Shown here: positions 33,841-44,056 of the stretch, in pieces
Layout: each line of letters begins with the position of its first letter
How positions within the stretch are numbered: position 1 is the first letter of the stretch
From: Flectonema sp. DT1601
Taxonomy: Eukaryota; Euglenozoa; Diplonemea; Diplonemida; Diplonemidae
Direction of reading: 5' to 3'
Length of the DNA stretch: 64,000 nucleotides
NCBI GenBank assembly: GCA_964019425.1
Contig: OZ025860.1
Location: 124,001 to 188,000 of the forward strand
Program-made: the position numbers and the translations under genes
The notes under the pieces: generated by a model
The model's input: the letters and a program-made list of their open reading frames with translations, nothing else
Database searches by the model: none
Told to the model about the DNA's origin: nothing

Positions 33841-35867
33841 GTTCACTTAATACGAACGGTGGATGCAGAAGTCACCACAACCAGCCTCAAGACAGTTCTG
33901 AAGGATCAGTTGGTATCTCTTCGTCGCCAAGCATCCACTCTTTCTGTAGCAGACTTCCTTCTCCTTCAAACAGTTGCAGGTGGAGAACTTCTCAAGAGGC
34001 CAAGTGCTGTTGTTGTCAGCCTTCGCCGCGAACCACATCGCATTGTCTCTTGGAGCTGGGCTGGTTCTGCACTGAGCGGCTCTGGTCTCACACATCTGTC
34101 TACCAGATGGTTCGCAAAGTCCACCAGTAGTGGTACTGATGAATGAAGTAGTTACTACCTGATCACACATTCCAGTAGGAGATCCCTGAATCTGTTCATT
34201 AATTACCTGAAGGAACCATCTTCTTGCAGATACTCCCTGGTATCTAGCCTCCATTAATCTCTTGTCGGAGATTACAGTCGATCTGGCGATGTGAACAGCG
34301 TGGGACTGAAGTGAGATCTTCTCTCTGGTTCCAACAACAGGTGTGACATCAGTTGTGGTCATCGAGTAGGTTGGAAGGCACTCCTCGTTGATCCATCTGC
34401 ATGCGTGGATGTTCTCTCTCTGGAAAGAGTTTTCCCTCACTCTGCTGAACTGAACGGATGAGCAGCTAGTTGCGTTTGTCATCGGGCAGCATCTCGAATA
34501 CTGTGCTCTCTCCTGCACGTTCTCTCCAAGAAGACCAACTCCCAATATCTGATCATTGTTTGGACTGAAGGTGAAAGCATTACATCCGTACATCTCAATA
34601 ATGTTGACTCTGAAGTTTAAGGCAGCGTGTCCAACCTGTCCAGCAGCACAACGCGTACTGCTCACAAGTGGGGTGGTGTGAACATAAAGGCACTCAATAT
34701 CAAGAATTGGTCCACCTCCCAAGTCCATGAAACGGACGTTCTTATCCCAGTGCTGATTGTAATTGTTGGTGTTGGTGTATTGTTGTTATTGAATTCAAAG
34801 TAAGTTAAGAATGAGTAAATATATGAAAGCATACCTCGACAACTGGATCGTTGATGTACTTCGATGACAGGGTTGAGGTGTCCTTTTTGAATACGCTTCC
34901 CGAGTGACGGACCATCGCCGCACGCTCGGTGCTGTATTCATATGGGCTGTCTAATTCAAGAGGGAATCCTGCGTCGTTCTCAGTGACACAGTGTTCCTGT
35001 CCTGGAGTCAGTGAGCTGTTTTGTTATTACCGTTGATACGTTGTTATTGTTATTCTCAATTTGTACAGCTCCAAAATAACTGCTCACTGAAATAGATAAG
35101 AATGAAGGGAACTTTGCGAGAACAGAACCCACAACGATATGACAGCTGAACATGTTTCAGTCGCTGAAGTCTTTTTTCTTAATCTGTTAGTTGTCTTGAG
35201 CAACAATAGAAGTTCTTTGACATTAACTTATAAAAACATACCGAGCAATCCATCTTGCTGTGAGCGTACTAGTACAAGCAGTAGTAAGAGAGTACTCGTA
35301 TTCGAGGAATATTTTGAACAAGTTCTTACCGTGAGTCTTGTAGTAGTACGGAGCTTCTGGAGTTGCTGCATTCGCTTGGGCGTAGATGTCTGCAGATTCC
35401 CAATAGGTAATCGGCGTCGTATCGTTCAAGTCAGGGCGGTACTTAACAGCAGTACACAGTTCTGGACCAGTAGTTGCGAAGTCGTAACCCATTCTGGTTC
35501 TAACACACTTTCCGGAAGTCACTTCTTTTCCGATGATCGCTCCCCTCTGACATTCCTCAGGATCACAAGTCAGAGTCTCAATTGGTAACTCAACGTATTT
35601 CACTCTCAAAACTGGAGTTGTTGCAACGCAAGCTGCAACAGTGAAATCCAGGTGGTCGAACTTCACCATTCTTCCAGTTCCGAGGTAGTGTTGGCGTCTG
35701 TACAAACGAGTTGCTCCCTGGTTGTTAGTATCAGTAGTCGCTACACCATCCCACTCTTCCCACGCCAGATAGTTTCTCGTCACACCATCTCCACCAGTAA
35801 TTGGAACGTTGACGACTGCCGAAACAGATGCCATGCTCGAAAGCAGCAACGCAGCAACCGACTTCAT
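33841..35867. repeat. Tandem duplicate unit, copy A
   Basis: Matches 36407-38433 at an offset of 2566 nt. By eye the only difference is one base (C at 35855, T at 38421). Identity starts 6 nt past the stop codon and ends exactly at the first base of the start codon; introns are included, flanks are not. Confidence 0.93.
33847..35867 (-). CDS. Cys-rich secreted protein, family X member 2 (copy A)
   Basis: Three exons, 35867-35242, 35015-34835 and 34752-33847 (donors GTATGT/GTATGC, acceptors CAG), encode 570 residues. Seen: signal peptide (MKSVAALLLSSMASVSA), paired Cys throughout, N-glycosylation sites, the family blocks ARWIARSLTPGQEHC and LDIECLYVHTT, and the C-terminal motif NCLKEKEVCYRKSGC...CLEAGCGDFC. 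Unlike member 1 it ends eight residues or so after the last Cys (IHRSY) with no hydrophobic tail, so it is probably secreted or held by another partner. Function unknown. The acceptor (TTTTCTAAATAG) ends at 35904, 36 nt before the start. Confidence 0.83.
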
Positions 35868-36406
35868 GTTAATGAACTTCTTGCGATGGGTTGCGCGGAT
35901 TCCCTATTTAGAAAATTAACGATAAATGACTACTAGACATAAGCTATTGACGTTCAATATTATACAACATATATTGTTAGGCAGCTTTCCTGGACGAAAA
36001 CACTAGAAAATAAATAACACTTAAGATCACTTTTTCCAAAATCCAATTAAACAAGAACTCCATCACCGCCTAAACAGGAAACGTTCGTACGCTTAAATAC
36101 AAACAGACGTACACACTGTTGGTTACCTGCTGGTCACCAAATTTCTTTCCTTTTTTCCTTTCCTTTGATTAAGTAGTACTGTACAACTGTTATTTGAGTA
36201 TCAGTAATACTACTCAAATATCTCACATAACTGGACCCATTTATTTCAGTTGAGAATAAGTTGACTCTGCTGTGGATATTATCTACTTCAAACTACAGGC
36301 TGCTGATTACAAAACGAAGTTCAATAACGGATATAATAACTGCATTTAACTGAACAGTAAAACAAGGTCATATTTGAGTAAGAGCATCTTAACTTCTTCA
36401 ATACTC
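35868..36406. other. Spacer between the duplicated genes
   Basis: This 539-nt spacer, with the 6 nt after the copy B stop, separates copy B (upstream in transcription) from copy A. Just upstream of the start codons the copies share only short blocks on the minus strand: AGGGA, then GCAACCCATC. The rest differs. No gene seen. Confidence 0.6.
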
Positions 36407-38433
36407 GTTCACTTAATACGAACGGTGGATGCAGAAGTCACCACAACCAGCCTCAAGACAGTTCTGAAGGATCAGTTGGTATCTCTTCGTCGCCAAGCAT
36501 CCACTCTTTCTGTAGCAGACTTCCTTCTCCTTCAAACAGTTGCAGGTGGAGAACTTCTCAAGAGGCCAAGTGCTGTTGTTGTCAGCCTTCGCCGCGAACC
36601 ACATCGCATTGTCTCTTGGAGCTGGGCTGGTTCTGCACTGAGCGGCTCTGGTCTCACACATCTGTCTACCAGATGGTTCGCAAAGTCCACCAGTAGTGGT
36701 ACTGATGAATGAAGTAGTTACTACCTGATCACACATTCCAGTAGGAGATCCCTGAATCTGTTCATTAATTACCTGAAGGAACCATCTTCTTGCAGATACT
36801 CCCTGGTATCTAGCCTCCATTAATCTCTTGTCGGAGATTACAGTCGATCTGGCGATGTGAACAGCGTGGGACTGAAGTGAGATCTTCTCTCTGGTTCCAA
36901 CAACAGGTGTGACATCAGTTGTGGTCATCGAGTAGGTTGGAAGGCACTCCTCGTTGATCCATCTGCATGCGTGGATGTTCTCTCTCTGGAAAGAGTTTTC
37001 CCTCACTCTGCTGAACTGAACGGATGAGCAGCTAGTTGCGTTTGTCATCGGGCAGCATCTCGAATACTGTGCTCTCTCCTGCACGTTCTCTCCAAGAAGA
37101 CCAACTCCCAATATCTGATCATTGTTTGGACTGAAGGTGAAAGCATTACATCCGTACATCTCAATAATGTTGACTCTGAAGTTTAAGGCAGCGTGTCCAA
37201 CCTGTCCAGCAGCACAACGCGTACTGCTCACAAGTGGGGTGGTGTGAACATAAAGGCACTCAATATCAAGAATTGGTCCACCTCCCAAGTCCATGAAACG
37301 GACGTTCTTATCCCAGTGCTGATTGTAATTGTTGGTGTTGGTGTATTGTTGTTATTGAATTCAAAGTAAGTTAAGAATGAGTAAATATATGAAAGCATAC
37401 CTCGACAACTGGATCGTTGATGTACTTCGATGACAGGGTTGAGGTGTCCTTTTTGAATACGCTTCCCGAGTGACGGACCATCGCCGCACGCTCGGTGCTG
37501 TATTCATATGGGCTGTCTAATTCAAGAGGGAATCCTGCGTCGTTCTCAGTGACACAGTGTTCCTGTCCTGGAGTCAGTGAGCTGTTTTGTTATTACCGTT
37601 GATACGTTGTTATTGTTATTCTCAATTTGTACAGCTCCAAAATAACTGCTCACTGAAATAGATAAGAATGAAGGGAACTTTGCGAGAACAGAACCCACAA
37701 CGATATGACAGCTGAACATGTTTCAGTCGCTGAAGTCTTTTTTCTTAATCTGTTAGTTGTCTTGAGCAACAATAGAAGTTCTTTGACATTAACTTATAAA
37801 AACATACCGAGCAATCCATCTTGCTGTGAGCGTACTAGTACAAGCAGTAGTAAGAGAGTACTCGTATTCGAGGAATATTTTGAACAAGTTCTTACCGTGA
37901 GTCTTGTAGTAGTACGGAGCTTCTGGAGTTGCTGCATTCGCTTGGGCGTAGATGTCTGCAGATTCCCAATAGGTAATCGGCGTCGTATCGTTCAAGTCAG
38001 GGCGGTACTTAACAGCAGTACACAGTTCTGGACCAGTAGTTGCGAAGTCGTAACCCATTCTGGTTCTAACACACTTTCCGGAAGTCACTTCTTTTCCGAT
38101 GATCGCTCCCCTCTGACATTCCTCAGGATCACAAGTCAGAGTCTCAATTGGTAACTCAACGTATTTCACTCTCAAAACTGGAGTTGTTGCAACGCAAGCT
38201 GCAACAGTGAAATCCAGGTGGTCGAACTTCACCATTCTTCCAGTTCCGAGGTAGTGTTGGCGTCTGTACAAACGAGTTGCTCCCTGGTTGTTAGTATCAG
38301 TAGTCGCTACACCATCCCACTCTTCCCACGCCAGATAGTTTCTCGTCACACCATCTCCACCAGTAATTGGAACGTTGACGACTGCCGAAACAGATGCCAT
38401 GCTCGAAAGCAGCAACGCAGTAACCGACTTCAT
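36407..38433. repeat. Tandem duplicate unit, copy B
   Basis: Partner of 33841-35867, same orientation. See copy A for the boundaries; the left flanks (before GTTCAC) and the right flanks (after the start codon) are unrelated apart from a ten-base block near the acceptor. Confidence 0.93.
36413..38433 (-). CDS. Cys-rich secreted protein, family X member 3 (copy B)
   Basis: Exons 38433-37808, 37581-37401 and 37318-36413, same structure and 570-residue length as copy A. The protein differs from copy A only at residue 5 (Thr for Ala) in the signal peptide. Its upstream acceptor (TTACCCAAACAG) ends at 38470, 36 nt before the start, the same distance as in copy A. Function unknown. Confidence 0.83.
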
Positions 38434-38748
38434 TATATTTTATTTTTGATGGGTTGCCTTGTAAGCTCCCTGTTTGGGTAAATAACTATTACAGCATTCA
38501 TACAAAAAAAAAAAAAAAAAAAAAAAAAGAAAGAGAAAACCAAAGCAAATAACTTTTTTAATGCTACCAGCGGATCGATATCTTGGTAATCTCTGAACGA
38601 AAACTGCGACCTTCAGAAGCAGATTTCCCCTTAGTTGGGGACGTAAACATTTATATAAGTGTTAACTTGTCCACGGTTTAATGGTGAATACGTCAACAAA
38701 CGAATAATTATGTGTCTAAGGCTAATCTCTAGAGTAAGCAAGTCACAA
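38434..38748. other. Short spacer with a ~25-nt A run
   Basis: A run at about 38503-38528. Carries the acceptor for copy B at 38471-38470. No gene seen. Confidence 0.6.
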
Positions 38749-39898
38749 TTATCTATTTATAAATGAACAGGGAAGGGTTGGTTTTGTCCAAGCAAGAGCA
38801 TCGCCAGTTCCCTTTAATAACATTCCACCAATCAGTCCATAAAGCGCAAGTGCTTCAGAGAATATGAGAATTAGAATTCCAGCAGTGAAGGCTTCATTGT
38901 TACGAATTAGAGTTAAATTGAATTCACTTCCAATGATACCTATTAAGACCCCTGAAATAAGTCCACTAAGACCAACACATATTCCAGCTCCAAGATGGAG
39001 GAAACCAGCCTCTAGTGGATACCGTCTACCTCCAATAGAGGATACGGAAAGTGTTAGTGACACGGCAGAGATCAGTCCGTAAATAGAAATAAGTTCTGCC
39101 ATCACAACAGATATAAAACCTTTTAAAAACATCGGTCGATTGTGCTGCGCCAACTGACCGAGTGACACCCCAGAATAAGCGATACCGTAAGCTGCTCCTC
39201 CACAGCAGAATATCAATGCGAATGACGCCCCTAAGTACCCAAATGCTGGTGCCAAAGGAGTGCATCTGTAGTACTTGTGTCGGGGTCTTGAAATTGTTAT
39301 ATTCGTCTCAGTTGCATTTAGTTGGCTGTCTATTAATATTTGTTTGTTGTTATCGTTATTGTTTTTGTTTAACATTTCATGTTCTTGTAATTTATCATTT
39401 TCGATGCTACTAATTTTTTCTCCCCCAGATTCCTCCGCAAGCGGCCTCGGTAATTCCGTCGGATAATTCCTTTTCCGCTTTTGTTTTTCTTGTTGTATCC
39501 TTTCAATCTTTAATAAGTCGTCTTCTTCATCGAAGTTATTTCGGTTTGTACGAGCTTCCTCTGTCTCTCCAGAGGTGTCGAGAGACTGTGTTGTGTTGTG
39601 TGTGAAGAAACATTTTACTTATTACTTTTTTCAGAGATTATTATTTACATACTATTGGAGATCCTAACATTAATTCACTGCTTACCCATTGAGATGGTAA
39701 CCTGGATGATTTCACAAGATCACCTCCGGAGAGTAACAGCATCATCACTTGCCACATAACAATTACACCAACCAACAGTACCTTCCATCGTATTTTCCAT
39801 TTCCTTGGTGCGGGTGATCCAGCTCTTGTGGTATTGTTGACGTTGCCTTCTCTTTGGGTTGACTCCCGTTTTCTATTTGTCGGTGATGTTGGTGGCAT
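38749..39898 (-). CDS. V-ATPase proteolipid (c / c''-like) with a long N-terminal extension
   Basis: Two exons, 39898-39653 and 39585-38749, joined in phase 0 (donor GTATGT, acceptor CAG), give 360 residues. Residues from about 195 on are a classic proteolipid: GAAYGIAYSG, FISVVMAELISIYGL, LQ-like HLGAGICVGLSGLISG, and ILIFSEALALYGL. Glu is present in both the second and fourth helices (AEL and SEA), whereas the 16-kDa c subunit has Gly in the second. The family forms the proton-carrying rotor of the vacuolar ATPase. The first 150 residues are unusual: a basic stretch, one membrane helix (WKVLLVGVIVMWQVMMLLL), then a highly charged linker (RIQQEKQKRKRN). An internal ATG at 39375 would give a normal-sized 208-residue subunit, so two start sites, or two genes read as one, must be considered. 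A pyrimidine-tract CAG at 39939-39937 precedes the first ATG. Confidence 0.85.
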
Positions 39899-40379
39899 AT
39901 CACATGAGGAATGTTGAAACTTTATAAATGAGGGGCTGAAAGGGGAAAATAATTAAAATTATTTTTAACACAACACTAACAGCACACACGCAACTTGTCC
40001 CTTTTTTTCCGATGATGACAACTTGTAGTTGTTCGGGAGCGATTATCGAAACAACAAATCAGTAATCAGATACTGGACGAGGATTACATGTTCACTTACT
40101 GTTGGAAATATTCCAAGAGTTTACATTAAATAAAAACAACACAACAGATGCCTCCTTTGTTAAATAACACAGTCTCTGATCATAGCGAGAGAATCAAACA
40201 AACACCACACAAGATTATGCTGGGCCACCTTAAATAGTAGCACAGGTTTTTTCTTATATGGTTGATAACTCAATTAAGTCGTTCTGGAGCCGTTGTATTG
40301 AACGATAAATAGTTTTCAGTTTGAGAGCTACAGTCATACAATATGAACATCAATGTGACGACAGAGTTAATTAGTATTC
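39899..40379. other. Spacer, no gene seen
   Basis: About 480 nt of A+T-rich sequence between the TPR-protein stop and the proteolipid start. On the minus strand it ends in a C/T tract, CCCCTTTCAG, the acceptor of the proteolipid gene. Confidence 0.6.
39937..39950 (-). promoter_or_regulatory. Splice-acceptor-like site before the V-ATPase proteolipid gene
   Basis: Minus strand: TTTTCCCCTTTCAG, 38 nt before the ATG at 39898; it supports the long form of the protein. Confidence 0.6.
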
Positions 40380-41084
40380 TTAAGAAGTAATCATGTCTTC
40401 TAAATCAACTAATTCATCTAACTCACCATGTAACTGACATGTATCTCTTGTGGGACAAGTTCCACAGGTGTGACCGCACGGCATCTCTGGATTGCTACTG
40501 AGGTGTTGTTGTACTGCCGGAGCTATTTCAATCCACCTAGCATGAAGCTCATCAGAAGAGATTGAGAGTTTATCAGAAAGGACATCCCATTCTTTAGCAC
40601 CGTGTAGACTAACGTGTTTTATAACTGCTTGCTCAACATCTGAAAAGTCAGACATCATAATTCCATCAGGTGAAGCTGAACATGATACTTCTTCACAAGG
40701 AGGGTAGACAATGATACCTTCATTAAGAAAGTTTCCGTCTCCAGTAACTCCACCACAGATTGCAGTGTGAAGACCAGCAGCTGTTTTAACATCTTCGACA
40801 GTCGCTTTTATATTACTCTCAGCCATTCTGATCATGTTTGTTATGAATGATTGCTGTGCTTCACTTCCAGCTGTTTCTAATGCTGTCTTAAAACACGTCA
40901 CGGCTTCTACATATCTCTCCATCTGACTAAGAGAATGTCCCTTACCAACTAATAGCATTTCACGTCCTGCTGGATCAGTAACTTCATTGCATCCTTTGGT
41001 GAAAATTTGGATACTTCCCTCGTGGTCGCCTGCTTCCCACAATGCTTGGGCTTCCTTCGCGAATTCTGATGCTTCAGTACTCAT
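40380..41084 (-). CDS. TPR protein with a SANT/Myb-like segment and a C-terminal Cys motif
   Basis: Single exon, 234 residues, ATG at 41084, 11 nt after an acceptor ATCAAACAG. Seen: TPR-like helices at about 1-85 (EAQALWEAGDHEGSIQIFTKG, RYVEAVTCFKTALETAGS), a helix-rich Trp-containing block at about 143-195 (SDVEQAVIKHVSLHGAKEWDVLSDKL...LHARWIEIAPAV) that looks like a SANT/Myb fold, and a C-terminal motif with Cys/His spacing CGHTCGTCPTRDTCQLH followed by an acidic end. The last part could bind metal. I do not know this architecture as a named family; function is open. Confidence 0.75.
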   Translation of the reverse strand: MSTEASEFAKEAQALWEAGDHEGSIQIFTKGCNEVTDPAGREMLLVGKGHSLSQMERYVEAVTCFKTALETAGSEAQQSFITNMIRMAESNIKATVEDVKTAAGLHTAICGGVTGDGNFLNEGIIVYPPCEEVSCSASPDGIMMSDFSDVEQAVIKHVSLHGAKEWDVLSDKLSISSDELHARWIEIAPAVQQHLSSNPEMPCGHTCGTCPTRDTCQLHGELDELVDLEDMITS

Positions 41085-41302
41085 AATCAGAGTTCCTGTT
41101 TGATAAATAATAGTAATGAATCGTAGATGTTTTTTTTATTAAAATTTCTTATTTCTCACAGCTGGTGTCATATGCCGTTTGTAAACCAAAACACAGCAAC
41201 AACAACAAATGAATTCATCTATTTTTTTTTTTTTTTTTTTGAGGGGAAAAAAAAAAAAAAAAGTCGAAACTGACTACTCATAAAGATTCAAGCAGTTTAT
41301 AT

Positions 41303-42097
41303 TCATCCAATCAGAGAGGCAACTTTCATTCCTTCCATTTCCCTTACTGATATTAGATCAGAAGGAAGACTTTGTAGGAAATCAGAAACTGGTACATCAA
41401 TATCGTACGTTTGATTAATATAATTAAGAACAGCTGACAGATTGTTAAGACAACCGTCAGCAGCATCTGGTGATAGGTAAGGAGGAATATATATGACGTT
41501 GTTTGAATTGCAACGAGCGTACTCGACTCTGTCATCAACGTGAATGCATCTACTTATGTCTCTGTTAAGTAGTTGAAGAGGCTTGCAATCATTTAAAAAT
41601 GGCCAATCACTTTGACCGATTTGATGTCCATCTTTACAATATTTAAAATTATTAGACATAACGAGTTGTTGAAATATCTCTTGTTTTGGATCAAGTGTTT
41701 GAATCACACTTGCGACGTATTTTATCCCTCCAACAGTCCAAAGAATACCTTCGTACTGTTCTTTAATTGTTTTTGATAATTCATCCCAATATGGTCTTAC
41801 GTGAAGTATGAAATCAGTACCTCCCTCAGGACCTTTTAAAATCAAACCCTCGTTAGAACTGGTTTCCCAATCATCAGAAAGACATCCATCTGGTGCTCCT
41901 CGTTCTTTTTTATAAGTTGATTTTATAGCCTCTACTCTCACTAGTGTTTCGTGGAGGTCTACCACTACTGATCTTTTATTTGAATAACTTTCTGATTGAG
42001 TAGTGCAGACGTACCCCAAGGAATTCAGTTCTTCTGCAGTTGGTAATGGTCGCATTGTTGAAGCAAACCTTGCAGTGGCTACCCGAAGCCTCAACAT
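41303..42097 (-). CDS. TIM50/FCP1-like HAD protein, probably mitochondrial
   Basis: Single exon, 264 residues. The first 27 residues are rich in Arg, Leu and Ala with no acidic residue until the mid-twenties (MLRLRVATARFASTMRPLP), typical of a mitochondrial presequence. The rest is the NIF/FCP1-homology HAD fold: VVVDLHETLV, HVRPYWDELSKTI, ILWTVGGIKYVASVIQTLDP, LLNRDISRCIHVDDR, and an Asn-x-Ile-x-Ile-Pro segment. The motif DLDETL of active phosphatases is DLHETL, so the second catalytic Asp is His; TIM50 proteins of animals and fungi also lack the intact catalytic pair. TIM50 receives presequence proteins for the TIM23 translocase. An inactive phosphatase of another type cannot be excluded. 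The start lies next to a long A run; the acceptor CAAGACAG ends at 42128. Confidence 0.8.
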   Translation of the reverse strand: MLRLRVATARFASTMRPLPTAEELNSLGYVCTTQSESYSNKRSVVVDLHETLVRVEAIKSTYKKERGAPDGCLSDDWETSSNEGLILKGPEGGTDFILHVRPYWDELSKTIKEQYEGILWTVGGIKYVASVIQTLDPKQEIFQQLVMSNNFKYCKDGHQIGQSDWPFLNDCKPLQLLNRDISRCIHVDDRVEYARCNSNNVIYIPPYLSPDAADGCLNNLSAVLNYINQTYDIDVPVSDFLQSLPSDLISVREMEGMKVASLIG

Positions 42098-43140
42098 TTT
42101 TTTTTTTTTTTTTTTTTTTAAAAAAATCTGTCTTGGGAATAAAAGTTACTCAGACAAATAACTCTCTCGAGAGTTGTTATGTTATTTTATTACATGTTTT
42201 GTTAAGTTATCTGTGTTTTTTTTAAAATACATTTTTAAGAAAATTTGTGGACAGAAAATATAATTCTACCAAAAAAAAAAAAAAAAAACGAAAAAAGAGA
42301 GAAAAGAACTACTTTGCAGTGTAAAGGTCACGCGGCGTACAACCTGTTCATAGGACGATGATGGCAGCCAATGACTCTTGGGTCAGTGAAGTGAAATAGA
42401 TGACCACAGCTTTGCACTGTAAATACACCCACAAAACTAGAAACTGAAACTAAAAATTCGGTTATTAAATTACAATTTAAATTATCCGAAAAGAGAAAAG
42501 AAAGAAAGAAAAAAAAAAGGTGACCAACAACATAATCAACGCTCATTAACAGAACGTGTTTAACCTTGCAAGAATAACATTCAGGATTGAAAAAAAAAAA
42601 AGAAAAATCGTCAAACAGTATTGATTTATATATAAAAAAAACACAACAACAAATAGAAGAGTTGTTCTCCAGTAGACGGTATGAGAGTCCAGTAAGAAAC
42701 ACAACCAATAAAAAAAAATATAACAATGTAAAAATATAAAAATATAAAAATATAATTGACCCTTTGATCTTGTTCAGTAATTCCTGAGGTAAAGTATAAT
42801 GGGGGTTAAAGTTCCACTAGCACAGGGATTGGCGCTGCTAGTCAGAAATCACAAACCCTTTACGAACACACACAAAACGTTTTTGCTGCAGTCGCTGAGA
42901 CCGATTTAACCCAAGTAAGAAGCGGGTTTGGTTTAGTTTCAGCGACTCAACTGGAGAAAAGGAAAAGGGGGATGAAAAACACGGAGGGAAAAACGGAGAA
43001 CAGAATTGTGAAATATGATCCATCGGTCAATTATACTTCCTTCCAAATAAAAGTGCGGATGCAAAAATATTATCCACTTGCTAACAAGAATAAAATTCAG
43101 GATAAAAAAATAAATTGGCAGAATACAAAAAAAAATTTTC

Positions 43141-43174
<34 letters not shown>

Positions 43175-43246
43175 AAAATAGAGAAACCGATCGGTTGTCC
43201 CTTTTCAACTGTTAAAATATAATTTTATCATCCGCAGGGCGAAAAG

Positions 43247-43279
<33 letters not shown>

Positions 43280-43294
43280 GAATTTGGAGGCAAT
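42098..43294. other. 1.2-kb spacer, no gene seen
   Basis: A runs at about 43144-43171 and 43247-43277, and three copies of AAATATAA at 42729-42752. A 132-codon minus-strand frame at 42328-42726 starts with TTG, is Phe-rich and has no upstream acceptor, so I do not call it. Confidence 0.55.
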
Positions 43295-44056
43295 TTAGGA
43301 TTCCTTCTCAGATAAACTTTTTATAATAGTTTTCGAAAGCTTGCAGATAGTTATTGAACCTTCCTCCTCGAACACCCGATGAGAAATTTTATTACCCGCT
43401 ACTTTAGTTGAAATCGTTAACCTTCCTGTTATTCTTTGACAAGGTCTCACAATGAAAGTTCCATCAGAATCCTTCAACAGTTTCTTAACACAGTCATCTT
43501 TCGAGTATCCAGTGATTATTATGTTGTTTTTAATTAACCAATTAATATCATCACATGCTGTACGAAGATCTGTTGCTCCAAATAGCTTAAGAACCCTATT
43601 CAGATCAGATTTCGTTATGACATCACAAAATGGAATTGTATTAGAGAAATACTTCAACGCTTCTATCTCCTCTCTGTAATTATCGTTTTTTTTTAAAATA
43701 TCATCCCAAGGTATGAGCGTATTCCCATCAGAAGTCGGTGAATCTGATAATTTCCTAACTTTTTTAACAGATGTAGGTGAATCGATGCTACTTACAGATG
43801 ATCCACACGACTGTGATAAAACCATTACTGTGATATTAATTACCTTTCCAGTTTGTTCTCTAATCGCTTCCTCCCATTCTATTTCTGATCCAACAACAAC
43901 AGTATCACCATCAGTATCTTTATAAGTTATTTCGTACGGTTCTCCAGTGACCCATCCATCTATATGTCTGACTACTTCACTAAACATATCTGGTACAGGA
44001 ATCCTTCGCACTTGCGTTGTTTCACCCCGACAAATTAAAAACTTCAGCGTCGGCAT
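43295..44056 (-). CDS. PB1-domain plus SH2-domain protein
   Basis: Single exon, 253 residues. Seen: a PB1-like fold at about 1-80 (LKFLICRG at strand 1, then ITYKDTDGDTVVVGSEIEWEEAI, the acidic OPCA-type motif), a Ser-rich linker, a helical block at about 125-180, and an SH2 domain at about 183-250 (GYSKDDCVKKLLKDSDGTFIVRP, with FIVR in place of FLVR and its key Arg kept, then GRLTIST and a conserved HRVF position). SH2 domains bind phosphotyrosine; PB1 domains pair with other PB1 domains. The helical block directly before SH2 resembles the linker-SH2 layout of STATs, but that is a weak likeness. It may act as an adaptor in tyrosine-phosphate signalling. An acceptor CACTTTTTCAG lies about 120 nt upstream. 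Confidence 0.78.
   Translation of the reverse strand: MPTLKFLICRGETTQVRRIPVPDMFSEVVRHIDGWVTGEPYEITYKDTDGDTVVVGSEIEWEEAIREQTGKVINITVMVLSQSCGSSVSSIDSPTSVKKVRKLSDSPTSDGNTLIPWDDILKKNDNYREEIEALKYFSNTIPFCDVITKSDLNRVLKLFGATDLRTACDDINWLIKNNIIITGYSKDDCVKKLLKDSDGTFIVRPCQRITGRLTISTKVAGNKISHRVFEEEGSITICKLSKTIIKSLSEKES

Noticed and set aside
33841-38433. Mobile element as the cause of the tandem duplication
   Set aside because: No target-site duplications, terminal repeats or transposase; the borders coincide with the coding region instead.
42328-42726. 132-codon minus-strand frame
   Set aside because: Begins with TTG, Phe/Val-rich, no domain, no upstream acceptor; likely chance in A+T-rich DNA.
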